Below are positions 10,923 to 19,632 of a stretch of 64,000 nt of DNA, piece by piece; position 1 is the stretch's first letter; the number at the start of each line of letters is the position of its first letter. This stretch comes from Tolumonas auensis DSM 9187. Lineage in GTDB: Bacteria > Pseudomonadota > Gammaproteobacteria > Enterobacterales > Aeromonadaceae. Made by a program: the position numbers and the translations under genes. A model generated the notes under the pieces. It saw only the letters and a list, made by a program, of their open reading frames with translations, was not told the origin of the DNA and did no database searches. The stretch lies in assembly GCF_000023065.1 (NCBI RefSeq), contig NC_012691.1, positions 730,501-794,500 of the forward strand, read 5' to 3'.

Positions 10923-10959
10923 TTCATCCGCGGGCTGGCAATAAGCATCAGGTATCAAA

Positions 10960-11011
10960 GCTATCACCCTTGCTGATTTGGCTGGGGGGTGAAATCAGCA
11001 GGGGTGATAGC
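10960..11011 (+). terminator. Long inverted repeat at the end of nifHDKTY
   Basis: GCTATCACCC and TGCTGATTT (10960-10979) pair with AAATCAGCA and GGGTGATAGC (10992-11011), a stem of about 19 bp with a single interruption. No T-run follows, so it may be a factor-dependent end or mRNA-protecting structure. Confidence 0.55.
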
Positions 11012-11029
11012 GTCCTGTTCTGTCGTGTT

Positions 11030-11045
11030 TGTTGCGATCACGACA
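11030..11045 (+). promoter_or_regulatory. NifA upstream activator site for nifE
   Basis: Exact TGT-N10-ACA (TGT 11030-11032, ACA 11043-11045). It ends only about 34 bp before the -24 element, much closer than the usual 80-150 bp. Confidence 0.7.
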
Positions 11046-11077
11046 ATTACAAAACCATTTAAATCAATAGGTTACAA

Positions 11078-11094
11078 CTGGACTGCTCCTTGCA
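11078..11094 (+). promoter_or_regulatory. Sigma54 promoter of nifENX-fdx
   Basis: CTGGACTGCTCCTTGCA has GG at 11080-11081 and GC at 11092-11093 with a 10-bp spacing and a TTGCA -12 box, close to the ideal consensus. Confidence 0.85.
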
Positions 11095-11136
11095 CCACTC
11101 AAAAATGAGAGCTCGCGCACATTTCAGGAGGGAGCG

Positions 11137-12510
11137 ATGAAAGGCAACGAAATAGCGGCATTGATGGATGAACCCGCCTGTGGCCATAACAGTAAAGCCA
11201 AATCCGGCTGCAGTGCCCCGAAACCGGGTGCTACCGCAGGTGGTTGCGCTTTTGATGGTGCACAAATCACGCTGTTACCCATCGCAGATGTTGCGCATCT
11301 GGTGCATGGTCCAATCGGTTGTACCGGCAGTTCATGGGACAACCGGGGCGCCCGCAGTTCAGGTCCGGCACTTTACCGGATGGGGTTTACCACTGATTTA
11401 AATGAACAGGATGTGATCATGGGGCGCGGTGAACGCCGTCTCTATCACGCGGTAAAACATATTGTGGAACGTTACCATCCCGCGGCGGTGTTTGTGTACA
11501 ACACCTGTGTGCCGGCGATGGAAGGCGACGACATTATTGCGATTTGTAAAGCAGCAGAAATCAAAGTCGGTGTACCGGTGATCCCGGTGGATGCGGCTGG
11601 TTTCTACGGCAGTAAAAATCTGGGTAACCGTATCGCCGGTGAGGTGATGGTTGATAAGGTGGTGGGTACGGCGGAACCGGCACCGTGGCCTGCGGATTAT
11701 TCTGTTCCGGCAGAACAGGGCCATGATATTTCCCTGATTGGTGAATTCAACATTGCCGGGGAATTCTGGAACGTTCAGCCACTGTTTGATGAACTCGGTG
11801 TGCGTATTCTCTGCACACTGTCAGGGGACGCCCGTTTCCATGAAGTACAGACCATCCACCGCGCTGAACTCAATATGCTGGTTTGCTCCCGCGCATTGAT
11901 CAACGTGGCGCGCAAACTGGAAACCAAATACGGCACGCCATGGTTTGAAGGCAGTTTCTATGGTGTGAGCGATACCTCGAAATCCCTGTTAACGGTTGCA
12001 GAGATGCTGGGCGATCCCGATCTGATCACCCGCACCAAAGCGCTGATTGCCCGCAAAGAAGCCGAAACCGAAGCCCAGCTGGCGCCGTTCCGGGCCCGTC
12101 TGAAAGGCAAACGGGTGCTGCTGTATACCGGTGGCGTGAAATCCTGGTCGGTGGTGGCGGCGTTGCAGGATCTGGGCATGGAAGTGGTGGCCAGCGGCAC
12201 GCGTAAATCGACCGAAGAAGACAAAGCCCGTATCCGTGAGCTGATGGGGGATAACGCCCTGATGCTGGAAGACGGCAACGCCCGCAATCTGCTGGACGTG
12301 GCTTACCAGTATCGTGCCGACCTGATGATCGCCGGTGGCCGTAACATGTTTACCGCTTACAAGGCCCGTCTGCCATTCCTCGATATCAATCAGGAACGTG
12401 AACATGCGTATGCCGGTTATGACGGCATGGTCGAGCTGGCGCGTCAGATCTGCCGCTCACTGGAAAGTCCAATCTGGACGCAGGTAAAACAACGCGCCCC
12501 GTGGCAGTAA
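11137..12510 (+). CDS. nifE: FeMo-cofactor scaffold subunit NifE
   Basis: A 457-residue NifD paralogue that forms the NifEN scaffold on which the NifB product becomes FeMo-cofactor. The conserved HGPIGC motif (about residues 60-65) corresponds to a NifD P-cluster-type site, and the [10 protein letters not shown] segment (about 127-136) to the NifD region near Cys154. An AGGAGGGAG ribosome site precedes the ATG. First gene of the second nif unit. Confidence 0.96.
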   Translation: MKGNEIAALMDEPACGHNSKAKSGCSAPKPGATAGGCAFDGAQITLLPIADVAHLVHGPIGCTGSSWDNRGARSSGPALYRMGFTTDLNEQDVIMGRGERRLYHAVKHIVERYHPAAVFVYNTCVPAMEGDDIIAICKAAEIKVGVPVIPVDAAGFYGSKNLGNRIAGEVMVDKVVGTAEPAPWPADYSVPAEQGHDISLIGEFNIAGEFWNVQPLFDELGVRILCTLSGDARFHEVQTIHRAELNMLVCSRALINVARKLETKYGTPWFEGSFYGVSDTSKSLLTVAEMLGDPDLITRTKALIARKEAETEAQLAPFRARLKGKRVLLYTGGVKSWSVVAALQDLGMEVVASGTRKSTEEDKARIRELMGDNALMLEDGNARNLLDVAYQYRADLMIAGGRNMFTAYKARLPFLDINQEREHAYAGYDGMVELARQICRSLESPIWTQVKQRAPWQ

Positions 12511-12526
12511 CGCAGGAGACCCCCCT

Positions 12527-13909
12527 ATGGCTCAGATTATCAAAACACATAAACCACTGGCGACCCAACCCATTAAGAGCGGACAACCGCTGGGTGCAAT
12601 TCTGGCGAGCCTTGGTATTGATCGCTGCATTCCGTTGATCCACGGTGCTCAGGGTTGCAGTGCGTTCGCAAAAATATTCTTTATTCAGCATTTCAGTGAG
12701 CCGATCCCGCTGCAATCGACCGCGATGGATCCGATCACCACGGTGATGGGATCGGATGAGAATATCATCCAGGCGCTGGCGCATCTGTGCGAGAAAAGTA
12801 ATCCGCGGCTGGTGGTGTTGCTGAGTTCCGGCTTGTCGGAAGCGCAAGGCACAGACATGAACCGCGCGCTGAAAGAGTTTCGCCGGCAATATCCGAAATT
12901 TGAGCGTAATGAGATCGTCACGGTGAATACACCGGATTTCTACGGTTCGCTGGAAAATGGTTACAGCGCACTGGTGGAAAGTCTGATTTCGCAACTGGTG
13001 CCGGAACAGAAGATCCGCAGTATCCGTAAAAAACGTATCAATCTGCTGCTGAGTCACATGCTGACACCGGGCGATATCGAGCTGATCCGTCAGTATGCCG
13101 AAGCGTTTGGTCTGCAGCCGATCCTGGTGCCGGATCTGTCCCGCTCCATGGATGGTCATCTGGTAAAACAGGATTATCTCTCGGTCAGCCAAGGTGGGAC
13201 GGACGTCAATATGCTGCGCCAGTTAGGTCAGAGCAGTCTGACACTGGTAGTGGGTCCTTCCATGCAACGTGCCGGACAATTGTTAAGTTCCCGCAGCGGG
13301 GTGGAGAGTGTTTATTTCCCGCATCTGATGACCCTGGCGGAGATGGATCGTTTTATCCAGACCCTGCAGCAGGTTTCAGATCGTCAGGTACCGGAGTGGA
13401 TCGACCGGCAGCGCGGGCAGGTGACCGACACCATGATCGATACGCATACCTGGGTAAACGATACCCGTGTGGCGATTGGTGCCGAGGCCGATCTGCTGGT
13501 GGCCTGGCTGGCGTTTGCCGAAAGTGTGGGCATGCAGCCGGTATCGGTCGTGGCGCCGGTCAATCAGCCCTGTCTGGCTGCGTTGTCAGTCGACAAAGTA
13601 TTGATAGGTGATCTGGAAGATCTGCAACAACAGGCGGAAGAGCGGGGCTGTGATCTGCTGCTGGCAAATTCCCATGGCGCGGTAATGGCTGAGCAACTGA
13701 AACTGCCGCTGATGCGGATTGGTTTCCCGATCTTCGATTGTTTTGGTGAGTTCCGCCGGGTACGTCAGGGTTACGCCGGTATCCGCGATAATCTGTTCGA
13801 GATCGCCAACTATCAGCAACAGGCCTGCCATGGCCGGCCGGTGTATCACTCGCCGCTGAAACAACCTTTTGCACAGGCACCACTGGGTGCTGAGGAGGCA
13901 TTTGCATGA
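12527..13909 (+). CDS. nifN: FeMo-cofactor scaffold subunit NifN
   Basis: A 460-residue NifK paralogue, partner of NifE. The early segment QPLGAILASLGI and HGAQGCSAF match the NifK P-cluster region with only part of the cysteines, as expected in NifN. It lies 17 bp after nifE, and its stop overlaps the nifX start in ATGA. Confidence 0.95.
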   Translation: MAQIIKTHKPLATQPIKSGQPLGAILASLGIDRCIPLIHGAQGCSAFAKIFFIQHFSEPIPLQSTAMDPITTVMGSDENIIQALAHLCEKSNPRLVVLLSSGLSEAQGTDMNRALKEFRRQYPKFERNEIVTVNTPDFYGSLENGYSALVESLISQLVPEQKIRSIRKKRINLLLSHMLTPGDIELIRQYAEAFGLQPILVPDLSRSMDGHLVKQDYLSVSQGGTDVNMLRQLGQSSLTLVVGPSMQRAGQLLSSRSGVESVYFPHLMTLAEMDRFIQTLQQVSDRQVPEWIDRQRGQVTDTMIDTHTWVNDTRVAIGAEADLLVAWLAFAESVGMQPVSVVAPVNQPCLAALSVDKVLIGDLEDLQQQAEERGCDLLLANSHGAVMAEQLKLPLMRIGFPIFDCFGEFRRVRQGYAGIRDNLFEIANYQQQACHGRPVYHSPLKQPFAQAPLGAEEAFA

Positions 13910-14361
13910 TCCATTTGCAAAGACACTTACGTGTCAGTGATGAACATATGTCCCATCTGAAAGTGGCGTTTGCCAGTTCCGATATGAAGACCGTGAATCA
14001 GCATTTTGGCTCCTGTGAAAGTCTGCTGGTGTATGGCGTAGAACCGGATGGTTATGAATTGCTGCAGGCGGCCGAGTTTCAGGTCATCGAAGGGCATCTG
14101 CCGGCGAAAGTGACCAGCCGGATTGATGTGATTGATGGCTGTTTTGCGGTGTATTGCAATGCGGTGGGAGAAGCGGTGTTCCGTCAGTTAATGGCGCACG
14201 GGATCAGAGCTATCCGTGTTGAAGCGGGCACCACTATTACCAGCCTGATCCAGGCCTTACAGGAACAGTGGCCGCAGCGGATCCCGCAAAAACAGCAGAA
14301 GAAAACCACATCCGCCGACAGTCTGGCTAACCAGCTGGAAGAAGCAGGCTGGGACGAGTAA
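13906..14361 (+). CDS. nifX: NifX, FeMo-cofactor precursor carrier
   Basis: A 151-residue protein with the same cofactor-binding fold as NifY (LKVAFASSDMKTVNQHFG, about residues 18-35). NifX carries NifB-co or a FeMo-co precursor between NifB, NifEN and NifDK. It overlaps nifN by 4 nt, so the two are translationally coupled. The C-terminal tail (about residues 125-151) is charged and glutamine-rich. Confidence 0.92.
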   Translation: MIHLQRHLRVSDEHMSHLKVAFASSDMKTVNQHFGSCESLLVYGVEPDGYELLQAAEFQVIEGHLPAKVTSRIDVIDGCFAVYCNAVGEAVFRQLMAHGIRAIRVEAGTTITSLIQALQEQWPQRIPQKQQKKTTSADSLANQLEEAGWDE

Positions 14362-14405
14362 TTATCGATAGCAACACAAAAAAACTTAGCTCAGAGGAGA
14401 GATAT

Positions 14406-14699
14406 ATGAGTGGATTTATTACCGGTATTACTCGTGGCGGCGCTGCCTGGACACCGGAATTTGTTACCGCGGTAGACGCACACACCTGTATCGGCTGTGG
14501 CCGTTGCTACAAAGTGTGTTCCCGTGATGTGTTCAATCTGGTCGACCGAGCCGATGTGCTGGATGACGATCTGGATGATGAAGAAGATGATGCCATGATG
14601 GTGATGACAGTGGCGAATGCGGACGATTGTATCGGCTGCGGCGCCTGCTCACGGGTTTGCCCGAAAAACTGTCATTCTCATGCTTCGATGTCTGCGTAA
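14406..14699 (+). CDS. fdxB: nif-specific ferredoxin III (2[4Fe-4S])
   Basis: A 97-residue ferredoxin with two cysteine clusters, CIGCGRCYKVC and CIGCGACSRVC followed by PKNC, the pattern of the nif-associated FdxB family found after nifX. It probably supplies electrons for cofactor assembly or nitrogenase. Between the clusters is a very acidic stretch (LDDDLDDEEDD). It is the last gene of the nifENX unit. The symbol follows family usage. Confidence 0.88.
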   Translation: MSGFITGITRGGAAWTPEFVTAVDAHTCIGCGRCYKVCSRDVFNLVDRADVLDDDLDDEEDDAMMVMTVANADDCIGCGACSRVCPKNCHSHASMSA

Positions 14700-14747
14700 T
14701 TAAAAGAGTCCTTTGCAATCTTGGGTGGCAACACCCGAATGCGTTTT

Positions 14748-14774
14748 GCCCGGGGTGACCCGGGCTTTTTTATT
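14748..14774. terminator. Strong terminator after the nif ferredoxin
   Basis: GCCCGGG / CCCGGGC (14748-14754 with 14759-14765) with a 4-nt loop and TTTTTT on the + strand. It separates fdxB from the converging flavoprotein gene. Confidence 0.92.
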
Positions 14775-14780
14775 TTCTCG

Positions 14781-16022
14781 TTACGCTTGTGCATTCAGCC
14801 ACTGCAGAATGCCGTGACCGGCGGTAAAGCCGCTGGCAAAGCAGCCGGTCAGCAGATAACCCCCGGTCGGCGCTTCCCAGTCCAGCATCTCTCCGGCACA
14901 GAACACGCCCGGCAAAGTCTGCAGCATCAGTTGCTCATTTAAGGCAGAAAAACAGACGCCACCGGCGGTGCTGATGGCTTCATCCATCGGCGTTGTGCGC
15001 AAAACCTGCAGCGGAAACTGTTTAATCGCCTGTGCCAGTAAGCGCTCACTGGTGAAGGTTTCTTTCGACAGACATTCCCGCAGCAGACCGGCTTTGACGC
15101 CATCAATGCCGATTTTACTTTTCAGCTGTGTAGAGAGTGATTTTGCGCCGCGGGAACGCAGTTCCTGCTCAATGCGCTCTGCGGTTTTATGCGGCAGCAG
15201 ATCCAGCGTCAGCGTGCTTTTGCCAGCTTGTTCCAGCTGATCCCGCAATTCAGCGGCGAACACATAAATCAGACTGCCTTCAATACCGCGTTCGGTGATA
15301 ACAAACTCGCCCTGTCGCTCTGTCCGGTTGCCATCACTGTCAGTCAGACTGGCAACCACGTTTTTTACCGGAGACCCGGCAAAACGGCTGCGGAAATCCG
15401 CCGACCAGTCACACTCAAAACCACAATTCGCCGCTTTCAGCGGAGCCACTGCAATGCCCTTTTGTTGTAGCTGCGGTACCCAGGCACCATCCGAGCCGAG
15501 GCGTGACCAACTGCCGCCACCTAATGCCAGTAAGACAGCATCCGCTTTGACTGTGGTTTCACCTTCCGGGGTAGCGAACACTAACTGCTGTTGCTGATCC
15601 CAGCCGATCCAGCGATGACGGACATGAAACTTTACCCCGGCTTCGCGTAAACGCTGTAACCAGGTCCGCAGCAGAGGCGCGGCGCGCATATCGGTCGGAA
15701 ACACCCGGCCGGAACTGCCGACAAAGGTGTCAAAACCGAGATCGTGAGCCCATTGACGAAGCTGGTCGGCCCCAAAGGCTTGCAGCAGCGGCAACATCTC
15801 TTGCTGACGATGCCGATAGCGATTTACAAAATCAGGAAATGCCTCGGAATGGGTCAGGTTCATGCCGCCTTTGCCGGCCTGCAGAAACTTGCGTCCCACC
15901 GAGGGCATCGCATCAAACAGATCGACCCGGATATTGTGCTGGCTTAATACTTCTGCCGCGATGAGTCCGGCCGGACCGCCACCGATGATCGCTACCTGTT
16001 TTGTTGCTGATGCCGCCACCAT
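14781..16022 (-). CDS. HI0933/YhiN-family FAD-dependent oxidoreductase
   Basis: A 413-residue flavoprotein with an N-terminal dinucleotide-binding motif GGGPAGLIAAE (about residues 14-24), the second motif GRKFLQAGKGGMNLTH (about 43-58) and a C-terminal FAD motif with GGVCFSALNEQ and GGYLLTGCFASG. The HI0933/BaiN group reduces unknown or bile-acid substrates in other bacteria. It is transcribed against the nif genes and starts divergently from the iscA(nif)-nifUS promoter. There is no evidence that it serves nitrogen fixation. Confidence 0.85.
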   Translation of the reverse strand: MVAASATKQVAIIGGGPAGLIAAEVLSQHNIRVDLFDAMPSVGRKFLQAGKGGMNLTHSEAFPDFVNRYRHRQQEMLPLLQAFGADQLRQWAHDLGFDTFVGSSGRVFPTDMRAAPLLRTWLQRLREAGVKFHVRHRWIGWDQQQQLVFATPEGETTVKADAVLLALGGGSWSRLGSDGAWVPQLQQKGIAVAPLKAANCGFECDWSADFRSRFAGSPVKNVVASLTDSDGNRTERQGEFVITERGIEGSLIYVFAAELRDQLEQAGKSTLTLDLLPHKTAERIEQELRSRGAKSLSTQLKSKIGIDGVKAGLLRECLSKETFTSERLLAQAIKQFPLQVLRTTPMDEAISTAGGVCFSALNEQLMLQTLPGVFCAGEMLDWEAPTGGYLLTGCFASGFTAGHGILQWLNAQA

Positions 16023-16110
16023 GTTCTCCGTTTGTCAGTCATACCGGGCAAGAAGCTGAATTGTAACATTCAATCCGATATGTCGTCTGTTCTGTCCGGA
16101 TCAGACATCC

Positions 16111-16126
16111 TGTCTCAACTGCGACA
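16111..16126 (+). promoter_or_regulatory. NifA upstream activator site for iscA(nif)-nifUS
   Basis: Exact TGT-N10-ACA (TGT 16111-16113, ACA 16124-16126), about 84 bp before the -24 element. Confidence 0.8.
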
Positions 16127-16207
16127 AAAGCCGACAAAGCCTGCTGCGTTGTCAGACAAAACAGTGCTGTCTTGCACCCATCTAATTGAAAAATAATGAT
16201 TTTGTAT

Positions 16208-16225
16208 GTGGCACTTCATTTGCAG
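16208..16225 (+). promoter_or_regulatory. Sigma54 promoter of iscA(nif)-nifU-nifS
   Basis: TGTGGCACTTCATTTGCA has GG at 16210-16211 and GC at 16222-16223, 10 bp apart. It matches the full TGGCAC-N5-TTGCA consensus and is the best of the three nif promoters here. Confidence 0.9.
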
Positions 16226-16256
16226 CTTTGTGATCACGGTCACAGGGAGAAATGCC

Positions 16257-16607
16257 ATGATTCAAATCGAAGAAAGCGCACTGACGCAACTACAACGTCT
16301 GCAGCAACAACTGGTGCAGGAATGTATCGGTTTGCGTCTGATTGCCAAAGGTGATCCCTGCTCCGGGATCAAAGTAGATATGGGCTGGACTGCCACGCAA
16401 CAGCCTGACGACGTCTTGTATCGTCAGAGTGGTCTGGTTTTTCTGGCCGATCGCCGTCAGTGGCCCTTATTAAAAGATTGTCAGATCTCACTGGCAGAAC
16501 GTCAGGGGCAACCCGGATTCAACATTCAGCCGCAGCCTGCTAATTGCGGCAGTTGCAGTCCGGCAGCAAAATCAACCAATTGCCCATCAACCGCCAGTGT
16601 GAATTAA
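16257..16607 (+). CDS. NifIscA-like A-type iron-sulfur carrier
   Basis: A 116-residue protein of the IscA/HesB fold that would hold and transfer Fe-S clusters to nif proteins. The first conserved cysteine is in GDPCSGIKV (Cys38) and the C-terminal pair in NCGSC. IscA proteins normally show CGCG here, so the pair is spaced slightly differently. The ATG at 16257 follows an AGGGAGA ribosome site; an in-frame ATG 51 nt upstream would overlap the sigma54 -12 region. It heads the nifUS unit. Confidence 0.8.
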   Translation: MIQIEESALTQLQRLQQQLVQECIGLRLIAKGDPCSGIKVDMGWTATQQPDDVLYRQSGLVFLADRRQWPLLKDCQISLAERQGQPGFNIQPQPANCGSCSPAAKSTNCPSTASVN

Positions 16608-16631
16608 AAATACGCGCAAAGGAGACGAGTC

Positions 16632-17525
16632 ATGTGGAACTATTCAGAAAAGGTTAAGGATCACTTCTTTAATCCACGCAATGCCAAAGTAATTGCCGAT
16701 GCGAACGCTGTCGGTGACGTTGGCTCTATCAGCTGCGGTGATGCGTTACGTCTGATGTTGCAAGTCAACGCAGAGAGCGAAATTATCGAAGATGCCGGTT
16801 TCCAGACCTTCGGCTGTGGCAGCGCAATTGCGTCTTCTTCTGCCCTGACCGAGATGGTGATCGGCAAAACGCTGGATGATGCCCTGAAGATCAGCAACAT
16901 GGATATCGCCGATTATCTGGATGGTCTGCCACCGGAAAAAATGCACTGTTCGGTGATGGGGCAGGAAGCCTTGCAAGCCGCGATTGCCAATTTCCGTGGC
17001 GAAGAATGGCATGACGACCATGAAGAAGGCGCGCTGATCTGTAAATGCTTTGCCGTGGATGAAGTCAAAATCATCAAGGCAGTGAAAGAGAACGGTCTGA
17101 CCTCGATTGCCGATGTCATCAACTACACCAAAGCCGGCGGCGGTTGCGGCGCCTGTCATGAGAAGATTGAACAGGCGTTACAGAAAGTACTGGCAACCCA
17201 GCCTTGTAACGAAGCGCGTATCGCAACAACCAGCATGGAACGCAGCAAAGTTGCGCCGCATGTCGATCTGGCGAAGAAAGATGAAAACTGGCGTACTGTG
17301 GCTGCCGTGCTGGAAGAGATGCGTCCGCGTCTGCAGGCCGATGGTGGTGATGTCACCCTGATCAGTGTGACTGAAAGCAAAGTGGAAGTGGCGCTGTCAG
17401 GCAGCTGCTTAGGCTGCATGATGACCGACATGACGATTGCCTGGATCCAGCAGACCCTGATGGAAAAAATGGGTCGTTATATTCAGGTGGTCAGTATCAC
17501 TCAGGCTGAAACCGCGCTGGTTTAA
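16632..17525 (+). CDS. nifU: Fe-S cluster scaffold NifU
   Basis: A full-length 297-residue, three-domain NifU. The IscU-like domain has ligands Cys35, Cys62 and Cys106; the central [2Fe-2S] domain has Cys137, Cys139, Cys172 and Cys175; the C-terminal Nfu domain has CLGC (Cys259, Cys262). It assembles clusters with sulfur from NifS for nitrogenase. It lies 12 bp before nifS. Confidence 0.97.
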   Translation: MWNYSEKVKDHFFNPRNAKVIADANAVGDVGSISCGDALRLMLQVNAESEIIEDAGFQTFGCGSAIASSSALTEMVIGKTLDDALKISNMDIADYLDGLPPEKMHCSVMGQEALQAAIANFRGEEWHDDHEEGALICKCFAVDEVKIIKAVKENGLTSIADVINYTKAGGGCGACHEKIEQALQKVLATQPCNEARIATTSMERSKVAPHVDLAKKDENWRTVAAVLEEMRPRLQADGGDVTLISVTESKVEVALSGSCLGCMMTDMTIAWIQQTLMEKMGRYIQVVSITQAETALV

Positions 17526-17536
17526 GGAGACGGAAC

Positions 17537-18742
17537 ATGAAAGCGATCTATCTGGATAATAATGCCACCACCCGTCTCGATCCGATGGTGCTGGAAGCGA
17601 TGATGCCGTTTATGACCGAAAACTACGGTAATCCATCATCAATTCATGGTTTCGGCGAACCGGTGCGCAAAGGTATTGAGCGCGCCCGTGAACAGGTGGC
17701 CGGTTTATTAGGCGCCGCGCACGACAGCGAAATCATTTTTACCTCCTGCGCTACCGAAGCCAACAGCACCGCCATTCTGTCGGCAGTGGAAGCGTTGCCG
17801 GAACGCAAAGAGATCATTACTTCTGTAGTGGAACATCCGGCGATTCTGGAAGTGTGCGAACATCTGGAACGTCGTGGTTACACTATTCATCGTCTGCCGG
17901 TTGATACCCAGGGACGTCTGGATCTGGATCACTACCAGTCACTGCTCAGCGACAATGTGGCGCTGGTGAGCGTGATGTGGGCGAATAACGAAACCGGCAC
18001 CGTTTTCCCGGTACAAACCATGGCCACCATGGCAAAAGAGAAGGGCATTCTGTTCCACACCGATGGTGTGCAGGCAGTCGGCAAATTCCCGATCAATCTG
18101 GCGAGCAGCGATATCGATATGCTCTCTTTTTCCGGCCACAAAATTCATGCACCGAAAGGGGTGGGCGCGCTGTATGTCAAACGCGGTACCCGTTTTCGTC
18201 CGCTGCTGCGCGGTGGTCATCAGGAACGCGGTCGTCGTGCCGGTACTGAAAACGCCGCCGGGATTGTCGGTTTGGGCATGGCGTGTGAACTGGCGGAAGT
18301 GCATATGCCGATGATGTCGCATCTGGCAGAACTGCGTGATGAACTGCAGGCCGGTTTACTGGAAAAAGTACCGTGTTCTATCGTCACCGGCGATGTGGAT
18401 AGCCGTACACCGAATACGCTGAATATCGCGTTTGAATTTATCGAAGGTGAAGCGATCCTGCTGATGCTGAATCAGCTGGGCATTGCCGCCTCCAGCGGTA
18501 GCGCCTGTACCTCCGGCTCGCTGGAACCATCACATGTGATGCGCGCGATGAGCATCCCTTATACTGCCGCGCATGGCAGCGTGCGCTTCTCGCTGTCGCG
18601 TTATACCCGCCAGAAAGAGATCGACTACGTGCTGGAAAAACTGCCGCCGGTGATTGAACGTCTGCGTTCACTGTCACCGTACTGGGTGCAGAATAAACCC
18701 GATCTGGAGAAGATGGGCGAGTTTGCCCCGGCGTATGCCTGA
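17537..18742 (+). CDS. nifS: Cysteine desulfurase NifS
   Basis: A 401-residue PLP enzyme that delivers sulfur from cysteine to NifU. The PLP-binding lysine is Lys202 in SFSGHKIH and the catalytic cysteine is Cys324 in SGSACTSG, the NifS/class I arrangement. AAGGAGA precedes the start. A strong terminator follows directly, so nifV, W, Z and M, which often follow nifS, are not in this unit. Confidence 0.97.
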   Translation: MKAIYLDNNATTRLDPMVLEAMMPFMTENYGNPSSIHGFGEPVRKGIERAREQVAGLLGAAHDSEIIFTSCATEANSTAILSAVEALPERKEIITSVVEHPAILEVCEHLERRGYTIHRLPVDTQGRLDLDHYQSLLSDNVALVSVMWANNETGTVFPVQTMATMAKEKGILFHTDGVQAVGKFPINLASSDIDMLSFSGHKIHAPKGVGALYVKRGTRFRPLLRGGHQERGRRAGTENAAGIVGLGMACELAEVHMPMMSHLAELRDELQAGLLEKVPCSIVTGDVDSRTPNTLNIAFEFIEGEAILLMLNQLGIAASSGSACTSGSLEPSHVMRAMSIPYTAAHGSVRFSLSRYTRQKEIDYVLEKLPPVIERLRSLSPYWVQNKPDLEKMGEFAPAYA

Positions 18743-18762
18743 TCCGTTGTTCCTTTGACTTA

Positions 18763-18793
18763 AAGCCTGCATTTGTTCTGCAGGCTTTTTTAT
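18763..18793 (+). terminator. Rho-independent terminator of nifUS
   Basis: AAGCCTGCA / TGCAGGCTT (18763-18771 with 18779-18787) followed by TTTTTA on the + strand. Confidence 0.92.
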
Positions 18794-18946
18794 TTGTCCG
18801 TTCTATGCTTCCCGCTTTTTACCCATTTCCGTCTGCTTATCTTAGAAATGGCTGACGTGACTGCTATCGGCGGAATGACTAAGGGTGATTGTGGGATTGT
18901 CTGAAGATCAGCTGTCGGAGAATGATCGGACTTTTAAAAATCCGGA

Positions 18947-19240
18947 TCATTCACTGAACTCACTCAGGTCTTCGTCCGTTGCCTGTTCGATGAGCGCCTG
19001 TCCATGTAATGCAATGGCTTTCAATTGCTCTGCTGTCGGGCGAAATTTTGCGGTGAATTGCTGATTGGCTTGCTGTTTCTCTAACAGATCTATCATCGCT
19101 TCAAACAAGCTGGCACTAAGCATATACCCGGCAGGTTTATTGTTCGATAAAACTGCGATGGGTTCATCGGTGAAATACTGCGCCGGATTTTTGCGCAGCT
19201 CAGTCATACTTACCGTGTGTTCCGCTAAGATTCTGTGCAT
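18947..19240 (-). CDS. yafN: YafN-like antitoxin (Phd/YefM fold), apparently without its toxin
   Basis: A 97-residue protein closely resembling E. coli YafN (MHRILAE..., ELRKNPAQYF, AVLSNNKPAGYMLSAS), the antitoxin of the ribosome-dependent mRNA interferase YafO. The start at 19240 matches YafN; in-frame ATGs further upstream lack a better ribosome site. In E. coli yafO follows immediately, but the 200 bp downstream here contain only the nifS terminator region and no ORF of toxin size. It may be a relic or neutralise a toxin elsewhere. Confidence 0.85.
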   Translation of the reverse strand: MHRILAEHTVSMTELRKNPAQYFTDEPIAVLSNNKPAGYMLSASLFEAMIDLLEKQQANQQFTAKFRPTAEQLKAIALHGQALIEQATDEDLSEFSE

Positions 19241-19304
19241 TTTCAGGCTCATTTTTCTGTGCAAAATGAATAGGAGGATAGTGTTCGACAAATTTGCTGA
19301 TTAG

Positions 19305-19632
19305 TCAAAATTTGAACAACTTTGTATAAGGCATTTGTCAGCGCCGTAGCCAATAAATTGGCATGACTGATCGATTGGGTTTGTAATGGGGTTCATTTGA
19401 AGTGGAAGGTGTCAGGCCGAAGAAGATACAAAATCAGTTACCGGTGGGCCATAAGGCAACTTCACCTTCTGCAATAAGATCCGTTTGATGGCTGATTGCC
19501 GGGATCGACCGGCAACGCTGAAACCACCTTTTCCGTCGATGGATTGTCATACAGAGCAACTTCAAATTCCGCATTTTTGATCTGAATCACCAAACGCTAC
19601 TCTGGGCGCTCAACTAGTTGACGATAGACTCA
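19305..19632. other. Non-coding stretch, nothing recognised
   Basis: About 330 bp between yafN and the next gene hold no convincing ORF, promoter or repeat. It may be decayed coding DNA, but no family could be recognised. Confidence 0.5.

Noticed and set aside
12386-13192. 268-residue minus-strand ORF opposite nifN
   Set aside because: It lies fully antisense to nifN and has biased, low-complexity composition; a shadow ORF.
16081-16110. TGTCCGGATCAGACA as a second NifA site
   Set aside because: Its spacing is N9, not N10; the site at 16111-16126 is exact.
19305-19632. Decayed transposase or other gene
   Set aside because: Translated pieces gave no recognisable family; left as an unexplained gap.
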